A DNA stretch of 11,164 nucleotides from an uncultured Collinsella sp. (lineage in GTDB: Bacteria > Actinomycetota > Coriobacteriia > Coriobacteriales > Coriobacteriaceae): contig CAADVA010000247.1 of the NCBI GenBank assembly GCA_900752345.1, positions 1 through 11,164 of the forward strand, read 5' to 3'. The position numbers and the translations under genes are program-made. The first letter of the stretch is position 1, and each line of letters opens with the position of its first letter. This document shows positions 1 through 6,442 of this stretch, one piece after another. The notes under the pieces were generated by a model, which saw nothing but the letters and a program-made list of their open reading frames with translations, searched no databases and had not been told where the DNA came from.

Positions 1-227
1 GAGGTGTGGAGGAGGTGGCCGCCGTGGGGCACGGCACCGGCAGCCAGACCGGTCCGAGCACCCTGGACCGTTATCGGAACATGCTCGGCATGGAGCTTTC
101 GCAGAATGGCGCGGACTTCGTCCTCCGTTGTCGGAAACGAGATGCTCGACGCCTCGCCCGATGTGCGAGATTCATCGCGACCATATTCTTCGAACTCGTC
201 GCCGAAGGGTTTGATGGCTGCAGACAC
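1..227 (-). CDS. FAD-binding oxidoreductase (GlcD/lactate dehydrogenase type), N-terminal fragment
   Basis: Translating the minus strand from a GTG at 227 gives 75 residues that run off the left edge. The sequence matches the start of FAD_binding_4 (PCMH-type) flavoproteins, the family of glycolate oxidase subunit GlcD and D-lactate dehydrogenases. It has an early acidic RDESRT segment (18-23), then SISFPTTEDEVRAIL (28-42), typical of the first strand and helix. The FAD pyrophosphate-binding loop follows as QGARTGLAAGAVPHGG (55-70). Such enzymes oxidise 2-hydroxy acids with FAD in the cytoplasm or at the membrane; the substrate cannot be told from this part. The start is supported by a purine-rich Shine-Dalgarno (AGGGGGA on the minus strand, 234-240) seven bases upstream. 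The gene is divergent from the surface cluster and is cut by the window, not broken. Confidence 0.82.
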   Translation of the reverse strand, partial: MSAAIKPFGDEFEEYGRDESRTSGEASSISFPTTEDEVRAILRKLHAEHVPITVQGARTGLAAGAVPHGGHLLHT

Positions 228-572
228 GCGAACTCCCCCTTTAGTTAACTACAGTGTTTGCAGGGAGATGTTACCGCATCGTTTCGTCGACGTGACTGAG
301 ACCGTCTCCATAATTGGCGAATTTTACGTTTGCGCAATTCGGCGAGCGGCAGCGTTTTCTCGGCAGGCGCTCTATTTAACGCGCTCCTTCCCATCGCTGC
401 CACGCATGCAATTGGCGCCCGAAAAAAGTTGAGATATTTTTTACCCTCTCTCACCTGCGGCGATGTAAATCCGTCAAGCATTTGGTCAGAAATTGGTCAA
501 GTTACGGCTGATACGGTCGGCATCGACAGCCAAAGCCAATGGAAGGTTTGGCCCAAAAACAGGGAGGTTCCC
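228..572. other. Divergent intergenic region
   Basis: These 345 bases separate the minus-strand flavoprotein gene from the plus-strand surface cluster and must hold the promoters of both. It is more AT-rich than the genes around it, with runs such as ATATTTTTTACC near 434-445. GGCAGCG (348-354) and CGCTGCC (395-401) form a perfect 7-bp inverted repeat with a 40-base loop, and flanking AATT-containing segments extend it imperfectly. A direct repeat near 482-499 is listed separately. Open frames crossing this stretch lack ribosome binding sites and recognisable products, so I treat it as non-coding. I could not assign a -35/-10 pair with confidence on either strand. Confidence 0.6.
482..499 (+). 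promoter_or_regulatory. Direct repeat TTGGTCA-N4-TTGGTCA, possible regulator site
   Basis: TTGGTCA occurs at 482-488 and again at 493-499, with GAAA between the copies. The 11-base period and 7+4 layout is the same geometry as the DNA half-sites of OmpR/PhoB-type response regulators. It lies about 75 bases upstream of the first surface-cluster start codon. The repeat is seen directly; a regulatory role is inference, and no regulator gene lies in the window. Confidence 0.3.
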
Positions 573-869
573 ATGGCATATTACTGGCCCCAGTACGGCG
601 TCGCTATCGAAGTTGACGACGACCCGTATCTTCTGCCCTTCGACGAGGAGGCATTTCCCGATGCGGCTGTCTATCACGTCACCACCGACGTGATTTGCGA
701 TCCCGAATCGTTTTCGGCACTCGCTCACCACATCGCCCACATCCACGACATCAAACTCGACCCAAACTTCGACGAGCTCATCTACTCGCGACGCCTCATG
801 CTCCACATGCTCTTTGGTGCCGATCCGTCCACGTTCGCGCGCGTCTATACCACTAAGGATGCCGCATGA
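573..869 (+). CDS. Hypothetical 98-aa soluble protein, first gene of surface cluster
   Basis: The family is not recognised. The start is the ATG at 573, because a strong AGGGAGG (561-567) sits five bases upstream; the frame is open further upstream but has no comparable ribosome binding site. The 98-residue product has no signal peptide or membrane segment, so it should be cytoplasmic. It is acidic, with a DDDPYLLPFDEE stretch (15-26), and has a histidine cluster HHxxHxH at 52-58 that could bind metal, though this is only a suggestion. Its stop overlaps the start of the next gene (ATGA), which indicates translational coupling and a shared operon with the secreted proteins downstream. It may be an accessory or regulatory partner of the surface cluster. 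Confidence 0.7.
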   Translation: MAYYWPQYGVAIEVDDDPYLLPFDEEAFPDAAVYHVTTDVICDPESFSALAHHIAHIHDIKLDPNFDELIYSRRLMLHMLFGADPSTFARVYTTKDAA

Positions 870-1375
870 GCGCAAGGAAGCAGTCGAGCCCCCTAGGGTC
901 AAAACATCGAAAAAGGCTCGGCGTTGTCTGCCTGGCCATCGCCTGCGCCCTTATCGCCGTCGGCCTTTACGCCTGGCAGTCAAAGCCTGTCGCCGAGACA
1001 GGTGCCTCGGTCACAGCGGCGGAGGGTAAGTCGCGCCAGGAAATCCAGGACGAGCTCGATGCCATCGTCCGCGACAACATGATGACGATCTCGGTCGCAC
1101 CGGTCGCCCAGCTACAAAAAGGCGGCAAGCTGCGCGTCAACGTGCAAAACGTCCAAGATAACAAGTTTCCCCAGCGTTTCCGCGTGATCCAAAACGACGA
1201 GACCATCTATGAATCGGGCGTGGTCGAGACCGGCAAGACCGTTGAGACCTGCCCCGCAGGCGACATCAAAGAAGGTGAGGCGTATATCGAGATTCAAGCG
1301 CTCGACGCCAAGACCTACGACGCCCATGGCAATCCCACGCGCATCAAGGTGCGAGTTGCGCAGGCCGAAGACTAA
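866..1375 (+). CDS. Membrane-anchored hypothetical protein (169 aa) with extracytoplasmic domain
   Basis: The N-terminus is strongly basic (residues 4-18 are rich in K and R) and is followed by one hydrophobic segment at about 19-37. No convincing signal-peptidase site follows, so this is probably an N-terminal membrane anchor with residues 38-169 outside. The outer part starts with a helical, charged stretch (EGKSRQEIQDELDAIVRDNM, 53-72). It continues as alternating beta-type segments, including GKLRVNVQNVQDNKFPQRFRV and AYIEIQALDA, consistent with a small beta-sandwich. The product has no cysteine outside the membrane segment except C247-equivalent absent motifs are not seen; only one Cys lies in the outer domain (TCPAGD). 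The ATG overlaps the previous stop by four bases and has an AAGGA (855-859) six bases upstream. Similar small anchored proteins occur beside secreted surface proteins in Gram-positive bacteria; the function is unknown. Confidence 0.75.
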   Translation: MSARKQSSPLGSKHRKRLGVVCLAIACALIAVGLYAWQSKPVAETGASVTAAEGKSRQEIQDELDAIVRDNMMTISVAPVAQLQKGGKLRVNVQNVQDNKFPQRFRVIQNDETIYESGVVETGKTVETCPAGDIKEGEAYIEIQALDAKTYDAHGNPTRIKVRVAQAED

Positions 1376-1390
1376 ATCTGCCACCCGTTG

Positions 1391-1444
1391 CGAAAACGCG
1401 CACCCACGCCGCTTTCGTCTAACCATCACGGAAACGGTCCGTGA
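1391..1444 (+). repeat. Stem-loops in the leader of the secreted-protein gene
   Basis: The 88-base gap between two surface genes holds two inverted repeats. The downstream one is perfect: TCACGGA (1426-1432), loop AACGG, TCCGTGA (1438-1444). It ends eight bases before the ribosome binding site of the next gene. The upstream one pairs CGAAA (1391-1395) with TTTCG (1413-1417) and can be extended with mismatches. Neither is followed by a run of T, so these are not typical Rho-independent terminators. They could stabilise or tune the message of the secreted protein, or be an operator. Confidence 0.4.
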
Positions 1445-1463
1445 CGAATAGAAAGGAACGATT

Positions 1464-2063
1464 ATGGACATCACCGGGAACTTGAGCGGAACCAGGGCGC
1501 TCGTCGTGGGCGCGGGGCTGATGCTTGCACTCTCAATGGGTGCCGCGCCGACCCCCGCCCTGGCGGAGGGACGCACTGGAACCACCAACGTGACTATCAG
1601 GACCCAAATCGACAACATCAAGTTCAAAGCCCCGACCGTCATTCCGTTCGTCGCTAAGGCAGACGGCACGCTCCAGGGCCCTTCCGAGAATACAACCACC
1701 ATCGACAATCTTTCGGCCTATGGCATCCACGTTACCAACATGAAGATTGCCGCCCAGAAGTCCTGGAGCATCGTCGCCGACGCCAAGACGGGGACCGCCC
1801 AGAACTCCATCGATTTTAAGGTTGGTCCGGCCAAGGCACTCCAAGACGCTCACGCCGCGACGCAGGAAGCGGGCCTCGACCTTTCCAAAAATGCATCCTT
1901 CGACATGGGCTACCAGGGCATCGCCGATGGTACGGACAAGATTAAGCTCAAGACAAGCGGCAATGTCGCCCGCGTCACGCGAGACATCTTCCATGTGACT
2001 GGCGAGGGCGACCAGGTCGCAAGCATTACGTGGACGGTCGAGCCCGGTGCGCACACGGCCTAA
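1464..2063 (+). CDS. Secreted surface protein with WxL-like beta-sandwich features (199 aa)
   Basis: It has a long signal peptide (hydrophobic 12-28) with a likely cleavage after ALA at 32-34. The mature protein opens with a beta-rich segment, TNVTIRTQIDNIKFKAPTVI (41-60). It contains the pattern PxxIPFxxxADGTLxGP...IDNLS (57-84) seen in secreted WxL-type and related Gram-positive beta-sandwich proteins. There are two tryptophan motifs, WSI at 101-103 and WTV at 190-192, placed like the paired WxL motifs of WxL cell-surface domains but with changed third residues. No LPxTG-type signal or C-terminal anchor is present, so it is secreted or held non-covalently at the wall. The ATG at 1464 follows AAAGGA (1452-1457). 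The 3' end overlaps the next gene by 17 bases. WxL relationship is inference from motif placement; the secreted beta-sandwich call is firmer. Confidence 0.7.
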   Translation: MDITGNLSGTRALVVGAGLMLALSMGAAPTPALAEGRTGTTNVTIRTQIDNIKFKAPTVIPFVAKADGTLQGPSENTTTIDNLSAYGIHVTNMKIAAQKSWSIVADAKTGTAQNSIDFKVGPAKALQDAHAATQEAGLDLSKNASFDMGYQGIADGTDKIKLKTSGNVARVTRDIFHVTGEGDQVASITWTVEPGAHTA

Positions 2064-2304
2064 GGCGATGGTCCTTGCCGTCATCATCGGCGTTGTAACG
2101 TTTGCCCCGATCGCCGCCTTTGCCCAACAAGAGCAAGCGCAGGCTGCCACGCAAGTGACTGTCGATCTATCGGAGCTCGAACGCAGTGGCCAACATGAGC
2201 CCCTCGCGCAAACGGGCGACACGCGACAGCTCCTGGCAGCAGGAGTCGCCGCGGCAGGCGCAAGCGCCATCGGCCTTGGCCTGCGCATGAAACGCAGCCA
2301 GTAG
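2047..2304 (+). CDS. Tiny cell-wall-anchored protein with LAQTG sorting signal (85 aa)
   Basis: This short protein carries both ends of a sortase substrate. Residues 1-26 form a signal peptide (MRTRPK basic start, hydrophobic 8-25, cleavage after AFA). Residues 53-57 are LAQTG, followed by a hydrophobic stretch (61-79) and a basic tail RMKRSQ. LAxTG is the variant recognised by class E sortases of actinobacteria. Only residues 27-56, about 30 amino acids rich in Q, A and E, would remain displayed on the wall. The GTG at 2047 is preferred over the ATG at 2068, because it supplies the basic signal-peptide start; it lies inside the previous gene (17-base overlap) and lacks a clear Shine-Dalgarno, so translation is probably coupled. 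Small LPxTG proteins of this kind accompany WxL-type surface clusters in Gram-positive bacteria. No sortase gene is in the window. Confidence 0.75.
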   Translation: MRTRPKAMVLAVIIGVVTFAPIAAFAQQEQAQAATQVTVDLSELERSGQHEPLAQTGDTRQLLAAGVAAAGASAIGLGLRMKRSQ

Positions 2305-2345
2305 CCGCGAAAATCGAGACCGTCCAGAACAGGTAAGGAGAACCA

Positions 2346-3758
2346 ATGGCATCAAAGAACCTTTTGCCCGTTGCCGCGCTCTGCAGTGCGCTTGCCACCG
2401 GCATGCCCGTCGCCGCTCTAGCGACACCCGCCGCGGACGTCCCCTTACCTGCCGTCAACTGTCTCGCCACAAACCAGATGAGCACCATCGCGCGCCAACG
2501 CTTCTCGCTTGCGCAGGCAAGCATTTCGACCTCGGGGTGCCTCCGTCGCTGCACGAACAGCTCGATAGTCGTGGATACCGAGCGCTCAAGCACAGCGGAC
2601 GGTCCCCTAACGGGATGCGTTATCTGCACATGGCGCGCAGCTGCAACTGATGCCGATGGCGATTCCTGCGACGTGAAACTGTGTCTCGACATCACCCTGT
2701 CCGATGACTCGGCGGACGGGGCAACAGTCGCCTTCGACAGCACGTTTTTCGAAAACGGAGGGGGTGTATGCCTGGGCTGCGTCCCCTCGAGCGCCGATGG
2801 CACGCAGCCCGCTATCTCATTCACCGCATCGCTGAAAATGACCAAGGCGGGCACCGACGCCACGGCAAATGGCGAGATCGCTCTGATGTTCTACGCGAGC
2901 GGCACAGAAAGCCAGGAGATTCGGGGCAAACAGCGGACCGGATCGCTCAGCCTGACGCGAGGGGCAGACCCCGGTCCTGTCGATATCAGTGCCGAAACGC
3001 AAGATGTGCATCACGTCCTTGTCGATCCGGCGCTCCTCGAGATGGAATGGAGCGGAGTAGGAGCGGTCGGACTCGCCCCCTCGACGGGTGACATCGCAAG
3101 CGACTCCAGCGAGAGCAGCGGTGAAATAGCGCCTGGGGACAATGGCGCACCAGGCGGCATAACACCGCCATCGAGCGGTCCTTCAGCCACTTTCAGCGAG
3201 CCAAGCGAAACAGCCACCGCAGTGGGCGGCACGCAAGCTGGCGAAAACTTGGGGTGTCCCATGCCGGCAGACATCGACGAGGGCAATTGTTGCATGATGG
3301 TCGCGCTCGACCGCACGGAAACCGTCGACGCCGCGAGCATTGAGGTCACCGCTGCCGATAAGCCCGTCCGCAAAGCAGCCATTATCGCATTCCCTAAAAC
3401 CGTCGAAGTTGTTTTTCTGCCATCGGGCGAGGTCGTAGCCCCCACCTTGCTCACCTTGCTTGGGGCAAAGGGCACGGCCAACCAAATCGACAACCTCACG
3501 GTCGCCGACCCTGCGACCACCGCAAAACTGCACCTGTATGCCGTAACCTCGGACGGAGGCAAAACCGAGGAATTCGACGGTGAGAATCTCCTGAATAACC
3601 GGATACTCCATAAAATGGAAGACGTCTCGTATCAAATTGAGCTCGTGGGATTTGACCGAGCTCGAGATGCCGATATCATCGCCGCGGCCATTGAGTCCCC
3701 GCAGCGACTCATGACGCTGTGCTTCGATTACAGCCCCTATGTCGTGATGGGAGGCTGA
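2346..3758 (+). CDS. Secreted cysteine-rich two-part surface protein (470 aa)
   Basis: The family is not recognised. A signal peptide (1-26, cleavage after ALA) precedes a mature protein with 13 cysteines: nine at 39-145 (including CLRRC 65-69, CVIC 91-94 and CLGC 142-145) and four at 304-459 (including a CC pair at 315-316). A Ser/Gly/Pro/Ala-rich linker of about 60 residues (245-303) separates two globular parts. In the second part PKTVEVVFLPSGEVVAP (350-366) and IDNLT (381-385) echo the motif in the 199-aa secreted protein upstream, suggesting a shared beta-sandwich fold. No sorting signal or C-terminal membrane segment is present. The ATG at 2346 has AAGGAG (2335-2340) five bases upstream. 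It is probably the largest exported component of the cluster, possibly stabilised by disulfides or binding metal; a role in adhesion is only a guess. Confidence 0.72.
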   Translation: MASKNLLPVAALCSALATGMPVAALATPAADVPLPAVNCLATNQMSTIARQRFSLAQASISTSGCLRRCTNSSIVVDTERSSTADGPLTGCVICTWRAAATDADGDSCDVKLCLDITLSDDSADGATVAFDSTFFENGGGVCLGCVPSSADGTQPAISFTASLKMTKAGTDATANGEIALMFYASGTESQEIRGKQRTGSLSLTRGADPGPVDISAETQDVHHVLVDPALLEMEWSGVGAVGLAPSTGDIASDSSESSGEIAPGDNGAPGGITPPSSGPSATFSEPSETATAVGGTQAGENLGCPMPADIDEGNCCMMVALDRTETVDAASIEVTAADKPVRKAAIIAFPKTVEVVFLPSGEVVAPTLLTLLGAKGTANQIDNLTVADPATTAKLHLYAVTSDGGKTEEFDGENLLNNRILHKMEDVSYQIELVGFDRARDADIIAAAIESPQRLMTLCFDYSPYVVMGG

Positions 3759-3791
3759 GGCTCGGGCACCAAATGCCGTCATTAATACCAC

Positions 3792-3807
3792 TTATATAAC
3801 GTATAGG
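3792..3807 (+). promoter_or_regulatory. AT-rich possible promoter before DUF554 gene
   Basis: A short AT-rich patch in the gap after the surface cluster contains TATAAC (3795-3800) and TATAGG (3802-3807), both acceptable as -10 elements. No good -35 hexamer lies 16-18 bases upstream. It would give the membrane-protein gene its own promoter with a leader of roughly 65-75 bases. Confidence 0.3.
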
Positions 3808-3876
3808 ATGAGGCATGACGCACCCTGCAGCCCGTTCTGCTACGATTGCCAGGTTGGCATCAATATGGGAGGGTTC

Positions 3877-4593
3877 ATGCCGGGTTTGGGAACGGTCATC
3901 AACGTCGCACTTTTGATTGCGGGCGGACTGCTGGGCCTTATAGGCGGACGCTTTATCACACCCCGCATCCAAGACACGCTCATGAAGGCGTCGGGGCTGT
4001 GCGTTTTGTTTATCGGACTGGGCGGCACCATGCAAAAGATGCTCGTCATTGACGGGAAAGCGCTGGAGACCACCGGCACCACCATGCTCATCGTCTCGTT
4101 TGCCCTCGGCTCGCTCATCGGCGAGGCCGTTAACCTGGAAGCCGGCATCGAAAACCTGGGCGAATGGCTCAAGCGCAAAACCGGCAGCGAGGGAGACAAC
4201 GAGTTCACCAATGCCTTTGTCTCGACATCGCTGACCGTCTGCATCGGTGCCATGGCTATCGTGGGATCAATCCAAGACGGCTTGCTCGGCGACTGGTCCA
4301 CGCTTGCCCTCAAGGGCGCGTTGGACTGCATCATCGTCTGCACCATGACGGCTTCGCTCGGCCGCGGCTGCATCTTCTCCGCCCTGCCCGTTGCCGTATT
4401 CCAGGGAACGATTACGCTGTTTGCCGGCGCGCTCTCCCCCATCATGACCGCCGCCGCCCTCGACAGTCTATCGCTCGTGGGCTCTATACTCATCTTCTGC
4501 GTCGGCGTCAACCTCATCCGTCCTCAGACCTTCCGCACGGCCAATATGCTCCCCTCCGTTGTCATAGCCGTCATCTACGCCCTCCTGTTCTAA
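3877..4593 (+). CDS. DUF554 family integral membrane protein (YqgA/YdfK-like)
   Basis: The 238-residue product matches the DUF554 family in length and layout. It starts MPGLGTVINVALLIAGGLLGL, the usual family opening of a membrane helix, and has about six or seven hydrophobic segments ending with a short helix at the very C-terminus (PSVVIAVIYALLF). Family features include GLCVLFIGLGGTMQKM (about 40-55) and an acidic, partly helical loop (NLEAGIENLGEWLKRKTGSEGD) between membrane segments. The biochemical role of DUF554 proteins is not established; transport has been suggested only by topology. The frame is open further upstream, but the ATG at 3877 is chosen because GGGAGGG (3867-3873) immediately precedes it and because family members start here. 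It stands alone between the surface cluster and the helicase operon and looks like core genome. Confidence 0.85.
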   Translation: MPGLGTVINVALLIAGGLLGLIGGRFITPRIQDTLMKASGLCVLFIGLGGTMQKMLVIDGKALETTGTTMLIVSFALGSLIGEAVNLEAGIENLGEWLKRKTGSEGDNEFTNAFVSTSLTVCIGAMAIVGSIQDGLLGDWSTLALKGALDCIIVCTMTASLGRGCIFSALPVAVFQGTITLFAGALSPIMTAAALDSLSLVGSILIFCVGVNLIRPQTFRTANMLPSVVIAVIYALLF

Positions 4594-4635
4594 ATCTATC
4601 TACGTAGCGGTATCTCGAACACCTGTTTGATGCTG

Positions 4636-4644
4636 TGCTATGAT
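4636..4644 (+). promoter_or_regulatory. Extended -10 promoter for TerB-N/ATPase/helicase operon
   Basis: TGCTATGAT reads as an extended -10 element: TG one base before the hexamer TATGAT, which matches TATAAT at five of six positions. The best upstream -35 candidates are poor, as is common for extended -10 promoters. Transcription would start near 4650 and give a leader of about 30 bases with a strong GGAGAGGAG ribosome binding site (4668-4676). It lies in the only gap of more than a few bases before the operon. Confidence 0.5.
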
Positions 4645-4681
4645 ATGAGGTCACCGAAGCTGCGTTAGGAGAGGAGAAACG

Positions 4682-6442
4682 GTGGCCGACCAGGACATCA
4701 AGATGCTCATCGAGCGCATTATGGCCGAGGCCCGGACCCATCAGTCTGCTCGCTTCTCAAACGAAGTCTATGCTGACGAGCCGATTCTCAAAACCGGTCG
4801 TCAGATGCAGAACTTCCTTCCTGACCAGTACCGCAAAATGCGTGAGATATCGCGTTGGCAAGAAGACCCCAAGGGTGGCGCGGGACGTTGGCTTTCGGAA
4901 GCCGAGCTTTTCTACCGCCAAGGCCTGCTGATGGCCGACTTTGAGGACGACTGTCCCTACAACGGCACATTCAAGTCGTACTTTCCCACCTATAACGCCA
5001 TGAGCGATCGGCAGCTGCGCGGCTATTTTACCTGGCGCACCCAAGTGCGCCGCGGAACCGTCGAGGAAACGTCTACGTCCTTTGCCTTTCTGTATCTCTA
5101 TGAGCTGATCTGCGGCATTGGCGTAGATGACCCACTCGATGGTTTTAACAAAATCAAGGCCTTTTGGGATGCCTATCGCGCCTTTGAACCCGGCATCGAC
5201 CGGTTCGCACGCGTGTGGCTGCAGGACTACGCCGTGTTCCACGGACTCGACCCCAAGCTGCTTCGCGACTCTAAAACCGTCATGTTCGATAACGCCCTTA
5301 TCGAGCTGCGGCGTGCGGCGCGAGACCTTGCGCCCGCGCCAACGCCGTCAGACCTGGCGCCTGCGCGTCGCAAGACCTCCGAGCCCACGCTCCCCCTTCC
5401 GCCCGACGAGGCAGGCGAGGAGCGACTCATGACCGCTATAAACGCCCTCTCCACGTACAACCTGAATAACTCACGGCTCGACCGTTCCCACCATCGCGAC
5501 CTGCGCCACGTGGCATGCGCCGTGTATGTCCGTATGGCGCGCTACTATGACACGCACCGAAAGACCGGCATCGTAGCGAGCTTGTTTGGGGAGGAGACGG
5601 CCATGCCCTACACCATGTTTGCCTCGGCCGTGTTCTTTGCGCCCGAGCGCCACGAGGACTGCGAATATCGCCTGGACCCCATTCACATCTATCGCTGCCA
5701 AAATGGCTTTTGGGAATGCATGCGCATCCACGGCAGCAGACAAAAAAGTAGCAAGCTCGGTGAGATGATGCGCGCCTGCGACCAACGCCTGCGCCTGGCC
5801 CTAGACCCCACCCATCCCCTAAAGGAGGAGAAGGTCCCCAAATATCTGGCCAAGATCATCGATGACGAGATCGTGGCATGGCTTTCGTGGGACGCCGCGC
5901 ACCAGCCTGTCAAAATCGATATCGATTTGAGTCAGCTGGGGCACATTCGGAGCGCCGCCGCGCAAACGCGTGAAGCGCTTTTGATTGATGAGGAGCGCGA
6001 GGATGATGTGCCTATGGAAGCCGAGGCGACGCTTATCGAGCAACCGAACACCGAGTCTACGCCCAGCATGTCCGCCGGACCTGGCGAGATGGCCACACGG
6101 CAAGACGAACCCGACGAGCCGACTGTCTCCACCGAAGAGTTTGGCGTCGTGGCACCGCTCCTCGCACCGACGCCCGTGTTCGCAGCTGCTGCGCCCGCTG
6201 ACGCCACGAACGAACTCGCGCCTGCCGCAGACGCCTATCTCCGCGCGTTGCTCGAGCAGAACGCGGCCCAGACGGCATTGGCGGTGGCACAGTCGGGCAA
6301 AAGCGAGGACATGCTCGTCGATACCATCAACGAGGCGCTCTTTGACCTGGTGGGTGACACCGTAATTGAATTTGGCGCGGCAGGACCGCACATTATCGAG
6401 GACTACGAAGCAGACGTGAGAGGATACCTAGACCATGAGTGA
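4682..6442 (+). CDS. TerB-N / TerB-C domain protein (586 aa)
   Basis: Residues about 50-210 fit the TerB N-terminal domain. Its hallmark is a helix-rich block with FKSYFPTYNAMSDRQLRGYF (97-116) followed by TWRTQVRRG and a hydrophobic LYLYELICGIGV. The middle (about 245-410) is a further helical region containing ARYYDTHRK. The last part fits TerB-C: IDIDLSQLGHIRSAA (412-426) and VDTINEALFDLVGDTVIEF (546-564), separated by an acidic, Pro/Ala-rich linker of about 100 residues. I see no recognisable central TerB metal-binding domain. TerB-N/TerB-C proteins have been linked by genomic context to predicted DNA-processing and stress systems rather than to tellurite resistance itself; the molecular role is unknown. 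The GTG at 4682 has GGAG five bases upstream. Its end overlaps the ATPase gene by eight bases, so both are one operon. It is probably the scaffold or sensor of the complex. Confidence 0.82.
   Translation: MADQDIKMLIERIMAEARTHQSARFSNEVYADEPILKTGRQMQNFLPDQYRKMREISRWQEDPKGGAGRWLSEAELFYRQGLLMADFEDDCPYNGTFKSYFPTYNAMSDRQLRGYFTWRTQVRRGTVEETSTSFAFLYLYELICGIGVDDPLDGFNKIKAFWDAYRAFEPGIDRFARVWLQDYAVFHGLDPKLLRDSKTVMFDNALIELRRAARDLAPAPTPSDLAPARRKTSEPTLPLPPDEAGEERLMTAINALSTYNLNNSRLDRSHHRDLRHVACAVYVRMARYYDTHRKTGIVASLFGEETAMPYTMFASAVFFAPERHEDCEYRLDPIHIYRCQNGFWECMRIHGSRQKSSKLGEMMRACDQRLRLALDPTHPLKEEKVPKYLAKIIDDEIVAWLSWDAAHQPVKIDIDLSQLGHIRSAAAQTREALLIDEEREDDVPMEAEATLIEQPNTESTPSMSAGPGEMATRQDEPDEPTVSTEEFGVVAPLLAPTPVFAAAAPADATNELAPAADAYLRALLEQNAAQTALAVAQSGKSEDMLVDTINEALFDLVGDTVIEFGAAGPHIIEDYEADVRGYLDHE

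Noticed and set aside
245..481. 78-codon minus-strand open frame in the divergent intergenic region
   Set aside because: No ribosome binding site, no similarity recognised, and an arginine-rich composition typical of random GC-rich frames.
1533..2288. 251-codon minus-strand open frame opposite two secreted-protein genes
   Set aside because: The plus-strand genes have signal peptides, ribosome binding sites and a sorting signal; the antisense product has none.
4682..6442. Tellurite resistance function from the TerB name
   Set aside because: No TerA, TerC, TerD or TerE neighbours and no evident central TerB domain; the partner genes are an ATPase and a helicase, so DNA processing fits better.
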